Assembly: GCF_040717455.1 (NCBI RefSeq)
Contig: NZ_JBFEFH010000015.1
Coordinates: forward strand, 62,001-126,000
DNA length: 64,000 bases
DNA from: Tautonia sp040717455
Lineage (GTDB): Bacteria; Planctomycetota; Planctomycetia; Isosphaerales; Isosphaeraceae
Direction of reading: 5' to 3'
Part shown: in pieces, positions 16,868 through 24,603 of the stretch
Layout of the letters: each line of letters starts with the position of its first letter
Numbering within the stretch: the stretch's first letter is position 1
Translations under genes and position numbers: made by a program
Notes under the pieces: model-generated
The model's input: the letters and a program-made list of their open reading frames with translations, nothing else
Databases searched by the model: none
Told to the model about the DNA's origin: nothing

Positions 16868-17332
16868 TCAGAAGGGAATGTCGATCTCGTCGTCGACGCC
16901 GGGGCGATCCGGGCAGGGGCTCGGGCGACGGCCCGGCCCCATCGCGGCCATCGGGTGGGGCCTCGGGTAGTTCTGGTCCTGGCTGGCATAGTCGGCCAGG
17001 AACTCGCACGGCGACGGGTCTTCGCCGGGCACGGAGCGGTCGACTTGCTCCTGCTCCCAGAAGCGGGCACGGGCGTCGTCCAGCTCGTCGGGCGTGGTCG
17101 AGCGGGTGGCCTGCGCCTCGTCGGCCAGCTCCCGGCAGAGGGAGGCGATCCGGCGCGAGAGCCAGGCCTGGCGCTCGATGCCGCGGATCATCCGGTCGGT
17201 GTGGCCCATGCGGCGATAGGCGGGGATCGCGGACTCGTACGAGGCGGCGAGGTCTTCGTACTGATCCACCTGGTCGCGGAGCCAGGCGGCGAACGTGTTG
17301 GCCTCGGTCGATTCGGTCGTCTCGGTCGTCAT
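16868..17332 (-). CDS. Helical phage protein with an SSB-like C-terminal tip
   Basis: A 154-residue protein, mostly helical (AAWLRDQVDQYEDLAASYES, then RQAWLSRRIASLCRELADE), with a Pro-rich linker ending in DDEIDIPF. That acidic tip closely resembles the DDDIPF tail by which bacterial SSB recruits repair and replication proteins, yet no OB-fold signature is seen. It could be a decoy that binds host SSB partners such as RecO, RecG, PriA or exonuclease I, or a divergent single-strand DNA-binding protein. It is the second gene of the repressor-controlled leftward operon. Confidence 0.6.
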   Translation of the reverse strand: MTTETTESTEANTFAAWLRDQVDQYEDLAASYESAIPAYRRMGHTDRMIRGIERQAWLSRRIASLCRELADEAQATRSTTPDELDDARARFWEQEQVDRSVPGEDPSPCEFLADYASQDQNYPRPHPMAAMGPGRRPSPCPDRPGVDDEIDIPF

Positions 17333-17368
17333 CGTCGGGGTCTCCTGTGGTTCGAGGGCCCGGGGTGA

Positions 17369-17617
17369 TCAGTTGACCGACGGGCTCCGGCCGCCCAGCG
17401 CCTTCAGCTCGTCGACGGCGATCGCGAGCCGGTCGGCCTGGTGGTCGAGCCAGCGGTCGCACCAGGCGATCTCCGACTCCCGGTCGCCCCACCACTCGGA
17501 ACCGCGCCGGTCCGGCGAGGCGGCGTCCAGGTCGGCCCGGGCCGAGGCGCGGATCGCCACGACCTGGCGGATCGAGCGGAGGAAACGGGGCGTGATCGCG
17601 GGATGCAGGGTCGGCAT
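17369..17617 (-). CDS. Small helical protein, first gene of the leftward operon
   Basis: An 82-residue helical protein (TPRFLRSIRQVVAIRASARADLD, then WWGDRESEIAWCDRWLDHQADR) rich in Arg, Asp and Trp. ATG 17617 is chosen for GGAGA 8 nt upstream; the frame is open to 17668. It is the promoter-proximal gene behind the operator at 17697-17713 and so probably an early-expressed phage protein. No family recognised. Confidence 0.55.
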   Translation of the reverse strand: MPTLHPAITPRFLRSIRQVVAIRASARADLDAASPDRRGSEWWGDRESEIAWCDRWLDHQADRLAIAVDELKALGGRSPSVN

Positions 17618-17696
17618 GGTCCGGTCTCCGGGGCAGGCGGGAAAACAATTCGGGTTGGAATTGCCCATCGCACTCGGTTTTCAGTACGATGAATCA

Positions 17697-17713
17697 GGTT
17701 GAAACGCTCAACC
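17697..17713. promoter_or_regulatory. Operator GGTTGA-N5-TCAACC of the leftward accessory operon
   Basis: A perfect inverted repeat, GGTTGAAACGCTCAACC. It starts 8 bp downstream of the leftward -10 (17722-17727), so it covers the predicted transcription start, where a bound dimer would block initiation. The same design occurs at 34633-34649, and related sites at 46039-46066 and 49070-49148. The likely ligand is the helix-turn-helix repressor encoded at 45412-45870. Confidence 0.7.
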
Positions 17714-17721
17714 CTCTAGAG

Positions 17722-17750
17722 AGTATACGTTTTCCAGCCCTGATTCTCAA
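17722..17750 (-). promoter_or_regulatory. Leftward promoter of the accessory operon
   Basis: On the minus strand TTGAGA (17750-17745) and TATACT (17727-17722) are 17 nt apart, a strong sigma70-type promoter. The core AGTATACGTTTTC (17722-17734, plus strand) is identical to 189-201. The predicted start near 17715 falls on the edge of the operator palindrome at 17697-17713. Confidence 0.7.
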
Positions 17751-17801
17751 GAAAAATCAACCCGTTCCTGGTTTGGATTTTTCGGACGCGGAGGGGTGGC
17801 C

Positions 17802-18038
17802 GTGAGGGGGGAGGCGATCGAGTGGACCGAGGCGGACCTGGACCGGATGGCGGAGGTCGACGACGCGGCGATCGCGTCGGCGCGGTCGTGGTGGCGGCGG
17901 CGGGCGCCCCGGGCGTATCGCACGGTCCTGGACGCGGAGCGTGTCGGCGATGGCGATCCTGATGCGGGTGACGCGGATCAAGGCGGGGGAGGCGGACCGG
18001 ACGCTGGTGATCCGGGCGGACCGGATCGACCGCCTTGA
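17802..18038 (+). CDS. Small protein at the start of the head operon
   Basis: Seventy-eight residues from GTG 17802, which has GGAGG 7 nt upstream (an alternative GTG is at 17796). The first 45 residues (IEWTEADLDRMAEVDDAAIASARSWWRRRAPRAYRTVLDAE) look like a real helical phage protein. The last 30, Gly/Asp/Pro-rich, overlap the next gene in another frame and look like read-through sequence. This could reflect a long natural overlap, a frameshift joining the two frames, or a sequencing error. Helical proteins of this kind often act as head connectors. Confidence 0.5.
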   Translation: MRGEAIEWTEADLDRMAEVDDAAIASARSWWRRRAPRAYRTVLDAERVGDGDPDAGDADQGGGGGPDAGDPGGPDRPP

Positions 18039-18177
18039 GGACGCCGGGACGCATCGGGTCGTCGAGATGGATCGGTTCGGCCGGGTCTACGAGGTCCGGG
18101 ACGCCCTGGACGACCTGGTTGAGCGATGGCAGGCGGCCCTGACCGGGGCCGACATCAACGGAGCGGAGATCCCATGA
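17950..18177 (+). CDS. Small FlbD-like beta protein
   Basis: A 75-residue protein starting at ATG 17950 (GTG 17941 also possible). The pattern LVIRADRIDRLED, then RVVEMDRFGRVYEVRDALDDLVERW resembles the short two-hairpin fold of FlbD-like proteins and the neighbouring gene. It overlaps the preceding frame by about 90 nt and its stop overlaps the next start (ATGA). Function in the phage is unknown. Confidence 0.5.
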   Translation: MAILMRVTRIKAGEADRTLVIRADRIDRLEDAGTHRVVEMDRFGRVYEVRDALDDLVERWQAALTGADINGAEIP

Positions 18178-18437
18178 TCATCTTTCGGCAACCGAGCGGG
18201 GCGCAGGTCGCGGTCAACCCGGAGACGGTCGAGCGCATCGAGCACGTCAGCGGTGACGAGTCGCTCCTGATCTGCGCGGACGGGCGGGAGATGCTCGTCC
18301 GGGGTTCGGTCGTCGGCCTGGCCTTCCTGGTCTGCGGCGCCCTGGGCGTCGAGCCGATCGTCGCCGACGACGGCGACGAGGACGACGAGGACGACGACGA
18401 CAGCGGGACGACGCTCCCCGAGCCGCTCCCCCTCTGA
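18174..18437 (+). CDS. FlbD-like small protein with acidic tail
   Basis: An 87-residue protein. VNPETVERIEHVSGDESLLICADGREMLVRGSV closely follows the FlbD pattern (an asparagine/proline turn, IE, then a DG-x-x-x-V-R/E strand). FlbD-like domains are known from flagellar operons, where their role is poorly defined. After a hydrophobic helix (VGLAFLVCGALG) comes an acidic tail of Asp/Glu repeats. It starts in a 4-base overlap with the preceding, similar gene, so the two may be tandem paralogues. Confidence 0.55.
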   Translation: MIIFRQPSGAQVAVNPETVERIEHVSGDESLLICADGREMLVRGSVVGLAFLVCGALGVEPIVADDGDEDDEDDDDSGTTLPEPLPL

Positions 18438-18468
18438 CCCGGCCCCCTTTTGTTGAGGCGATCCCACC

Positions 18469-20082
18469 GTGCCCGACCCGAGCGGCTTCACCTTCGATCC
18501 GAGGCTCCGGCGCTATCGCGGCCCGGGGGGTCGGATGGTGTCGCGTGCCCGGGTCGCCGGGGCGTTGCAATCGGCGATCGACCAGGAGCGCCGGGCGATC
18601 AACCAGGCGAGCCGGCGGCTGGCCTCGGGGTCGATCTCCGTGGCCGAATGGCAGGCGCTGGTGGCCGATCGGCTGCGGTCGATGCACACGGCGTCGGCGG
18701 CGCTGGCGGCCGGGGGCTGGGACCAGGCCGACCGGCGGGACTTCCTGATCGCCGGCCGCCGGCTCCGGGAGCAGTACCGGCACCTGAACCGCTTCGCGAA
18801 GGAGATCGAGCGGGGCGAGGTGACGCTCGACAGGCGGTTCCTGGCCCGGGTCGACATGTACGCCCGGACCGGGCGGTCGAGCTTCGACGAGGTCAACCGG
18901 CGGCGCGACGGCGAGGCCGGTTACACCGAGGAGCGGCGACGGCTCAACGCCCGGGACAACTGCGTCGACTGCCCCCGGTACGCGGCGCTGGGCTGGGTGC
19001 CGATCGGCACGCTGCCGCTGCCGACCGAGAAGTGCGAGTGCCGGACCAACTGCAAGTGCTCGATCGAGCGGCGGAAGGCGAACACGGTCCCCCCCGCCCC
19101 GCCGGCCGGGGCGGCCGAGCCGTTCGGGGCCAGCCTCGCGCCGGTCCGGTCCGGCGACCCGTTCGACCCGCCGTTGCCGGACGACGAGGACGCCGAAGAG
19201 GTCGAGCGTGCCCTGGCGAAGGCCGGGGAGCTGCTCGGCCGCCCGGTCCGCCGCGAAGACCTGGCGAGCCTGGGAGGGGCGCCGGACGACGCGACGGTGC
19301 ATGTCCGGGTCGACGGGGTGAGTCGGGACCGCGTCCGGATCGTCGTCAAGGGCGACGGCTACTATGCGGACCGGGTCCTGATGGGCGAGTCCAACGGCCA
19401 GACGATCCTCTACAACGCCTATTTCGCGGTCGACAAGAACCAGCGGAATCGCGGCCTGGGCCGGGCCGTCTTCGGCCGGGAGGTCGAGCACGCCATCCGG
19501 CTCGGGGTGGCCCGGATCGAGACGACGGCGGCGGGCGAGGGGCGGAAGCGGCTCGCGGGCGGGACGTGGAACGGGTTCTATACCTGGCCGCGATTCGGCT
19601 ACGACGGCCCGCTCACCTCCGATGTCAAGCGGCAGCTCCCCCGGGCGCTGGCCGACGCCGAGCGGATCAGCGACCTGATGCGGACGCCGGAGGGCCGGGA
19701 GTGGTGGAAGGACTGGGGGACTCAGTCGGCCCTGGAGTTCGACCTGGCCCCGGGGTCGCTCTCGCGGCGGACCTGGGACGCCTACCTGGCCGAGAAGCAA
19801 CAGCGGGAGCAAGAGGCCCGGCGGGGCGGGCTCCGGGGGCGGGTCCGGCGGCGGCGGGGCGGGCCGGATACCCGGTCGGCGGTCGCCGTCCTGGAGGCGC
19901 CCCGGGCGGGCCGGATCGGCGAGGCCTGGGCACGCGCCCGGCAGCGGGTCCGGCCGAATCGGGGCCAGCCGGCCGGGGACGTGCCGGACTTCGACGACGA
20001 GGACGAGGCGATCACCGAGGCGATCTGGCGGGCCTTGCCCGCCGGGCCCGAGGCTCAAGAGCTGGGAGGCGAGGATGACTGA
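18469..20082 (+). CDS. Minor head/head-morphogenesis protein fused to a GNAT-like domain
   Basis: A 537-residue protein. Residues about 1-200 look like phage minor head (gpF/SPP1 gp7-like) sequence: helical with a Cys cluster, NCVDCPRYAALG then CECRTNCKCSIE, as in head-morphogenesis proteins. Residues about 245-400 contain a GNAT acetyltransferase-like core, FAVDKNQRNRGLGRAVFGREVE with the acetyl-CoA loop pattern, followed by NGFYTWPRFGYDGPL. The C-terminus is basic then acidic. It starts GTG 18469 and overlaps the protease by 8 nt. An enzymatic domain in an internal head protein suggests it is injected with the DNA, which is inference. Confidence 0.7.
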   Translation: MPDPSGFTFDPRLRRYRGPGGRMVSRARVAGALQSAIDQERRAINQASRRLASGSISVAEWQALVADRLRSMHTASAALAAGGWDQADRRDFLIAGRRLREQYRHLNRFAKEIERGEVTLDRRFLARVDMYARTGRSSFDEVNRRRDGEAGYTEERRRLNARDNCVDCPRYAALGWVPIGTLPLPTEKCECRTNCKCSIERRKANTVPPAPPAGAAEPFGASLAPVRSGDPFDPPLPDDEDAEEVERALAKAGELLGRPVRREDLASLGGAPDDATVHVRVDGVSRDRVRIVVKGDGYYADRVLMGESNGQTILYNAYFAVDKNQRNRGLGRAVFGREVEHAIRLGVARIETTAAGEGRKRLAGGTWNGFYTWPRFGYDGPLTSDVKRQLPRALADAERISDLMRTPEGREWWKDWGTQSALEFDLAPGSLSRRTWDAYLAEKQQREQEARRGGLRGRVRRRRGGPDTRSAVAVLEAPRAGRIGEAWARARQRVRPNRGQPAGDVPDFDDEDEAITEAIWRALPAGPEAQELGGEDD

Positions 20083-21058
20083 GGTGCGGATCCCGAGCGG
20101 GGCCTGGGTGATCGAGGCGACCGCCTTGCGGCAACTCCGGGAGGGGGTCGCCTGGGCCAGCGGACGCCCCCGGGCGCTGACGGCACGGCCCGACTTCCAG
20201 GGTGTCGAGTCCGAGGACCCGGGGCCGAACTTCGCGCCCGTCCGGGCCTGGAAGGTCGGGTCCGTCGCCGTGCTCGGCTTCTACGGCGTCCATGTCGCCC
20301 GCGACACCTACGTCAACCGGATCGAGGGGTTCCTGTTCGGGGGGACGATCCTCGAGCACTGGACGCAGGCGCTGGGGCGGCTGGCCGCCGACCCGTCGAT
20401 CTCGGGGATCGTGCTCGACGTCGACTCGCCGGGGGGCCAGGTGGCGGGCACCGCCGAGGCGGCCGACCTGGTCCGGGCCGTCGACCGGGCCAAGCCGGTC
20501 TGGGCCTACACCTCGGGCACGATGGCCTCGGGCGCCTACTGGATCGGCTCGACGGCGCGGCGGGTCGTGGCCCACCCGGCGGCGGAGCTGGGCTCGATCG
20601 GGGCGCTGGTGACGGTCGTCGACCAGGACCCGGAATGGCTCCGGGAGCACGCGGGGGTCCTGCTCAACACCTTCGTCGCCGTCCAGGGGCCGAACAAGGA
20701 CCCGGACCCGAACGACCCGGCCGGGGCCGAGCTCTGGCAGGACCGCATCGACGCGCTGGGCGAGAAGTTCGTCGCGGCGGTCGCGGGCAATCGCAAGGTC
20801 TCCGAGGCCAAGGTGCGTCGGGACTTCGGCGCGGGCTGGGTCATGACCGGCTCGGCGGCCCTGGAGGCGGGCATGGTCGACCAGCTCGGGACGCTCGAGG
20901 ACGCGATCCGGGGCATCGGCCAGGACCCCGGGCGTCGGCCGAGGGCCCGGGCGGCCCGGGCGCCATCGCAAGCCAAGGCGAGCCCCTCGGGGGGGAGCGC
21001 CACCACCGGGCGGGCGGGTCGCCTCCCGGTCGTCCGCGGGAAGGTCCGGCCGCGTTGA
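20075..21058 (+). CDS. Prohead protease (S49/SppA-like)
   Basis: A 327-residue serine peptidase of the S49 type, which matures the prohead by trimming scaffold or capsid. The nucleophile is Ser152 in YTSGTMASGAYWIGS. Lys208 in QGPNKDP is the likely general base. SGIVLDVDSPGGQVAG (about 110-125) is the conserved oxyanion-hole region. It stands in the usual order: minor head protein, protease, scaffold, decoration, capsid. The basic C-terminal tail (after about 290) may bind the scaffold. Confidence 0.88.
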   Translation: MTEVRIPSGAWVIEATALRQLREGVAWASGRPRALTARPDFQGVESEDPGPNFAPVRAWKVGSVAVLGFYGVHVARDTYVNRIEGFLFGGTILEHWTQALGRLAADPSISGIVLDVDSPGGQVAGTAEAADLVRAVDRAKPVWAYTSGTMASGAYWIGSTARRVVAHPAAELGSIGALVTVVDQDPEWLREHAGVLLNTFVAVQGPNKDPDPNDPAGAELWQDRIDALGEKFVAAVAGNRKVSEAKVRRDFGAGWVMTGSAALEAGMVDQLGTLEDAIRGIGQDPGRRPRARAARAPSQAKASPSGGSATTGRAGRLPVVRGKVRPR

Positions 21059-21097
21059 TCGGACCAGGAACGCTCGATCTCAACCCCTGGTGAGGAC

Positions 21098-21862
21098 ATG
21101 AGTCTCATGGGATGGTTCAAGAAGAAGACGGCGGCCGGCAAGTACCGGCTCGAGAACGAACAGGGGCACGCCCTGGTCGACGAGCAGGACAACCCGATCG
21201 AGTTCGAGGACGCCGACGCCGAGGCCGAGGCACGGACCAAGGCGCCGAAGGTCGAAGAGGTGGCCGGGGAGCTGCTGAAGGCCGAGCCGGATCCGGCCCT
21301 GGCCGAGATGCAGGCGAAGCTGGACGCCAGCCAGAAGAAGATCGACAGCCTGATCGGCATGGTCAACAAGCTGGTGGAGGCCAACACGACCTCGATCAAG
21401 GACCAGGCCGAGGCGCTGACCCGGAACCTGATCAAGGCGAACAAGATCGTCCCGGCGCAGGCGTCGGCGATCCAGGCCACCTACACCGCGCTGGCCGAGT
21501 CCGACGCCGCGAACGGGACGAAGCTGGCCGAGGGGTACGTCGCCCAGCTCTCCGGCGGCGAGGGCCACGGCTGGACGGCCGAGCACGTCGCGCCGGGCCG
21601 GCAGCACAAGAACGCCGCGATGGGAGGGCTCGAAGCCCTGGGCCCCTCGGGGGGCACCGTGGCCAAGGTCAACCTGGAGGGCGGGCGATCGGTGCTCGAC
21701 CCGGGCGAGGGCACTGAACGGGTCGGGGGCAATGCCCCGACGGCCGAGCGGATGGCCCAATTGCTCGGCATGACGACGACCGGGCAGGCGGCGTTGGCTC
21801 GGATTCGGTCCGGCGAACTCGACGTCGCGGCCCTGAAACAGCGAGTCGGCCTGACGCGCTGA
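21098..21862 (+). CDS. Capsid scaffolding protein
   Basis: A 254-residue protein between protease and capsid genes. The N-terminal 25 residues form a short beta region. Residues about 35-95 are a charged coiled coil (DPALAEMQAKLDASQKKIDSLIGMVNKLVEAN). A helical section and a disordered Gly-rich stretch follow, then a basic helical C-terminus (LGMTTTGQAALARIRSGELDVAALKQRVG), the usual capsid-contacting element of scaffolds. Assignment rests on position, coiled coil and size rather than sequence family. Confidence 0.65.
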   Translation: MSLMGWFKKKTAAGKYRLENEQGHALVDEQDNPIEFEDADAEAEARTKAPKVEEVAGELLKAEPDPALAEMQAKLDASQKKIDSLIGMVNKLVEANTTSIKDQAEALTRNLIKANKIVPAQASAIQATYTALAESDAANGTKLAEGYVAQLSGGEGHGWTAEHVAPGRQHKNAAMGGLEALGPSGGTVAKVNLEGGRSVLDPGEGTERVGGNAPTAERMAQLLGMTTTGQAALARIRSGELDVAALKQRVGLTR

Positions 21863-21931
21863 GGCCCAGGCCGCGATCGGTTCCCAGGGGGTGGTACGGA
21901 TTCGGTTCGTCTTTGAGAGGGAGAAATTCTC

Positions 21932-22999
21932 ATGTTTCAGCCGGGGGCGGTCATCACCTTCGACCCTCGGGTCGTCCGGGACGAGATCCACGGGGGGTTC
22001 TGCCTCCCGGTCAATCTCCCCCCGAACGTATCCCTGTCGCGCGGGACGCTGCTCGGGCAGCGGATCGGCGCCCAGAATCACACCTTCACGCTGTCGGTCA
22101 GCGACACCGTCGGCGGGGGCATCTGGCGGCTCTCGGCCGTCGATCCCCTCACGGGCCTGGCCCGGGAGACCGAGGATCTCGACCACGACATCTCGAACGC
22201 CGACCTGGCCACGGCGCTCGAAGCGATCTACGGATCGGGCAACGTGGCGGTCACCGGCTCGGCCCTGCCGACCGGCCCGCTGACGATCACGCTCCAGAAC
22301 CAACTGGCCGGGTTCCCGGCGACGTCGCCCACCCTGACCGTCTCGGCCTTGACCGGGGGCGGGTCGTACGACATCGCCACGGGACAGGTCGGGCGATCGG
22401 CCGGGACGTATGAGGCCTATGCGAGCTTGAAGCTGGCCAACCCGGCGGCGGCCCCGACCGCCTCGGGGACCGGGTCGGCGGGCGGGTATGCGGCCGGGTC
22501 GTACAACGTCCAGGTCGCCTATGAGACGGCCGAGGGGGAGACGGCGGGCTCCCCGGTGGCGTCGATCGCCATGACCAGCGCCCAGCAACTGAGGATCGGC
22601 CAGATCACCGGCCTGAGCGCCCGGGTGACGCGGGTCAACGTCTACGTCAACGGCAACCACGCCGGGGCGATCACCCCGAGCGGGGGGACCGCGGCCCAGA
22701 CGGACTTCACCCTCACGGCCGGCTCGGTCATCCCGGGCAAGCGGATCCCGCGGCACAACAGCACGGGCAACCCCCGCTGCGTCCTGCCGCGCACGGTGGC
22801 CACCGACGCGCACGGCCTGATCACCCTCGGGGAGCAGGCGTCCGGCTACCTCAACGAGAAGGGGGACAAGAGCATCACCGCGTTCTTCGCCGGGACCTTC
22901 CGGACGCAGGATCTGGTCGGGCTCGACGCCGACGCCGCGCACATCCTCGGCCGGATGCTCAAGGGCACCCTGGGCGACGGCCTGATCCTGATCTTCTGA
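21932..22999 (+). CDS. Capsid decoration protein with inserted beta domains
   Basis: A 355-residue protein before the major capsid gene. Both ends match head-decoration proteins: the N-terminus (FQPGAVITFDPRVVRDEI) and the C-terminus (GYLNEKGDKSITAFFAGTFRTQDLVGL). The middle carries two insertions. Residues about 50-150 have the NVAVTGSALPTGPLTITLQNQLAGF module, also present in the tail protein at 39458. Residues about 165-260 form an Ig-like section (YNVQVAYETAEGETAGS, VTRVNVYVNGNHAG). The capsid surface is therefore probably covered with protruding beta domains. A G+C-rich hairpin follows the gene. Confidence 0.75.
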   Translation: MFQPGAVITFDPRVVRDEIHGGFCLPVNLPPNVSLSRGTLLGQRIGAQNHTFTLSVSDTVGGGIWRLSAVDPLTGLARETEDLDHDISNADLATALEAIYGSGNVAVTGSALPTGPLTITLQNQLAGFPATSPTLTVSALTGGGSYDIATGQVGRSAGTYEAYASLKLANPAAAPTASGTGSAGGYAAGSYNVQVAYETAEGETAGSPVASIAMTSAQQLRIGQITGLSARVTRVNVYVNGNHAGAITPSGGTAAQTDFTLTAGSVIPGKRIPRHNSTGNPRCVLPRTVATDAHGLITLGEQASGYLNEKGDKSITAFFAGTFRTQDLVGLDADAAHILGRMLKGTLGDGLILIF

Positions 23000-23005
23000 T
23001 CGATC

Positions 23006-23030
23006 GGGGCGCGCCGAGTCGGCGCGCCCC
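23006..23030. other. Hairpin upstream of the major capsid gene
   Basis: GGGGCGCGCC paired with GGCGCGCCCC (10 bp) around a 5-nt loop, seven bases after the decoration gene stop. There is no T-run. With the hairpin at 24183-24216 it brackets the capsid gene. Confidence 0.6.
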
Positions 23031-23107
23031 GGCAGCGGACCTTTCACCACGGAGCACTGGCCCGGGGTCGTCACCAGACAGCCGGGCGAATCGGGAGCCT
23101 TTCACCC

Positions 23108-24139
23108 ATGCAACAAGACCTCGTCTTCCCGACTTCGGCCGAGCTGACGGAGATCGACCCCGTCCTCTTCGACAAGCTCACGCTGAACGACCCGATCTTC
23201 CAGTTCTTCCCCCTGGAGAACGACCCGATCCCGCGCCTCGTCTGGCGACAGGCCGACCCGACGACGGGACTGATGCAGTTCCGGGGGCTCGACGGGGAAC
23301 CCCGCCTGGTCCCCAACAAGGGCTTCGCCCAGTTCGAGGCCAAGCCCGGCGTCTTCGGCGAGAAGATGGTCATCGACGAGACGGAGATGACGCTCCGGGC
23401 CCGGATGGGGTCCTGGAGCGACTCGATCGACGTCTCGAGCCTGGTCACCGAGCGCCAGGAGATGCTGTTGCATCGCCAGGTCAGCCGGATCAAGTGGCTG
23501 ATCTGGACCCTGGTCTCGACCGGGTCCTATGTCGTGCTGGATCAGACCGGCGAGGTCGTCGACTTCGCGGCCTACGACCCCAAGGTGTATGTGGCCCCGA
23601 TCGGCTGGGGGAACCAGGCGACGGCCCGCATCCTGGCCGACTTCCGGGCGGTCAAGCTGCTCGCCCGGGGGCAGTCGGTCACCTTCGGCGCCGGCTCGGT
23701 CGCCATGATGACCGAGGCGACCGCCCAGAAGATGTACGGCAACACCAACGGCAACGACCTGGGCGGGCGTCGGGCCGAGGGGCTCTCCTCGGTCGACGGC
23801 CTGGCCCCGACCAACCGGATCCTGGAGCGGGAAGACCTGCCCCAGGTCCAGATCTACGAGGGCGGCTACCTCGACGACCTCGGGGTCTGGCAGACCTGGA
23901 TCCCGGATGACTACGTCGTCGTCTTCGGCCGTCGCGAGAACAACGCGCGGCTCGGGGCCTTCCGCTACACGCTCAATCGGGTCAACCCCGGCATGTCGGC
24001 GGCCCCCTACGTCCGGGTCGTGCCCAAGGGGATGAACTCGGACCAGGAACCCCCGCCCCGCATCGAGGTCCACCGCGGCTTCAACGGCGGCCCGGTCGTC
24101 TTCTACGGCGGCGCCGTCGTGATCATGAAGGTCGCCTGA
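23108..24139 (+). CDS. Major capsid protein (lambda gpE-like)
   Basis: A 343-residue protein of the HK97-fold class, similar in layout to phage major capsid protein E: TSAELTEIDPVLFDKLTLND, then VSSLVTERQEMLLHRQ, then a C-terminal VVVFGRRENNARLGAF section. It is the main shell subunit. Position after protease, scaffold and decoration proteins supports this. It is the only gene in the operon bounded by strong hairpins on both sides, with wide gaps (about 100 nt each), which could create a stable, highly expressed capsid message. Confidence 0.88.
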   Translation: MQQDLVFPTSAELTEIDPVLFDKLTLNDPIFQFFPLENDPIPRLVWRQADPTTGLMQFRGLDGEPRLVPNKGFAQFEAKPGVFGEKMVIDETEMTLRARMGSWSDSIDVSSLVTERQEMLLHRQVSRIKWLIWTLVSTGSYVVLDQTGEVVDFAAYDPKVYVAPIGWGNQATARILADFRAVKLLARGQSVTFGAGSVAMMTEATAQKMYGNTNGNDLGGRRAEGLSSVDGLAPTNRILEREDLPQVQIYEGGYLDDLGVWQTWIPDDYVVVFGRRENNARLGAFRYTLNRVNPGMSAAPYVRVVPKGMNSDQEPPPRIEVHRGFNGGPVVFYGGAVVIMKVA

Positions 24140-24182
24140 TCGGTCGGCGATCGGGCCCGTGGAACGTGTCGAGTCAGTCGCG

Positions 24183-24216
24183 CCGCCCCGGCCGGGATTC
24201 ACCCCGGCCGGGGCGG
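24183..24216. other. Hairpin downstream of the major capsid gene
   Basis: A perfect 14-bp stem (CCGCCCCGGCCGGG with CCCGGCCGGGGCGG) with a 6-nt loop in the 99-nt gap after the capsid gene. No T-run follows, and the tail genes downstream have no separate promoter nearby, so partial read-through or RNA processing is likely. Confidence 0.65.
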
Positions 24217-24238
24217 TCACCCAGACGAAGAGGGACGC

Positions 24239-24571
24239 ATGAGCAAGTCATTCGGCACCAATCCGATCGGCGAGGCGTTCGAGTCGTTCCGGAAGAAGGA
24301 CGACGGGGCGCGGTTCAAGGTGCTCGTGAGCCGGTGCGGATCGGCCTCGAAGGGGGAGATCATCCGGGCGGCCGACCTGGGCCCGGGCGCCGAGATCGAC
24401 CGGCTGGTCGAGACCGGGGCGATCGGCGTGATCCACGGGGGGCGGGAGACGGTCGAACAGTCGATGCCCGGCCGGGAACCGGTGATCGAGCAGCGGACCG
24501 ACCCGAAGAAGAAGCCCGAGCTGCCCAGGAGCCTGAAGCCGGAGCCGGGGACCGCGTTGAAGGACGACTGA
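24239..24571 (+). CDS. Small head or neck protein of unknown function
   Basis: A 110-residue protein: a basic N-terminus (FESFRKKDDGARFKVLV), a small alpha/beta middle (KGEIIRAADLGPGAEIDRLVETGAIGVIHG), and a disordered Pro/Lys/Glu tail. It sits directly after the capsid gene, where head-completion or head-tail joining proteins are usual. No family recognised. Confidence 0.6.
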   Translation: MSKSFGTNPIGEAFESFRKKDDGARFKVLVSRCGSASKGEIIRAADLGPGAEIDRLVETGAIGVIHGGRETVEQSMPGREPVIEQRTDPKKKPELPRSLKPEPGTALKDD

Positions 24572-24603
24572 GCGATCGGCGACCGGGCGAAGGGGGCTGA
24601 GGG

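Noticed and set aside
17796..17801. GTG 17796 as start of the first head-operon gene
   Set aside because: GGAGGGG runs directly into it with no spacing; GTG 17802 has a 7-nt spacing.
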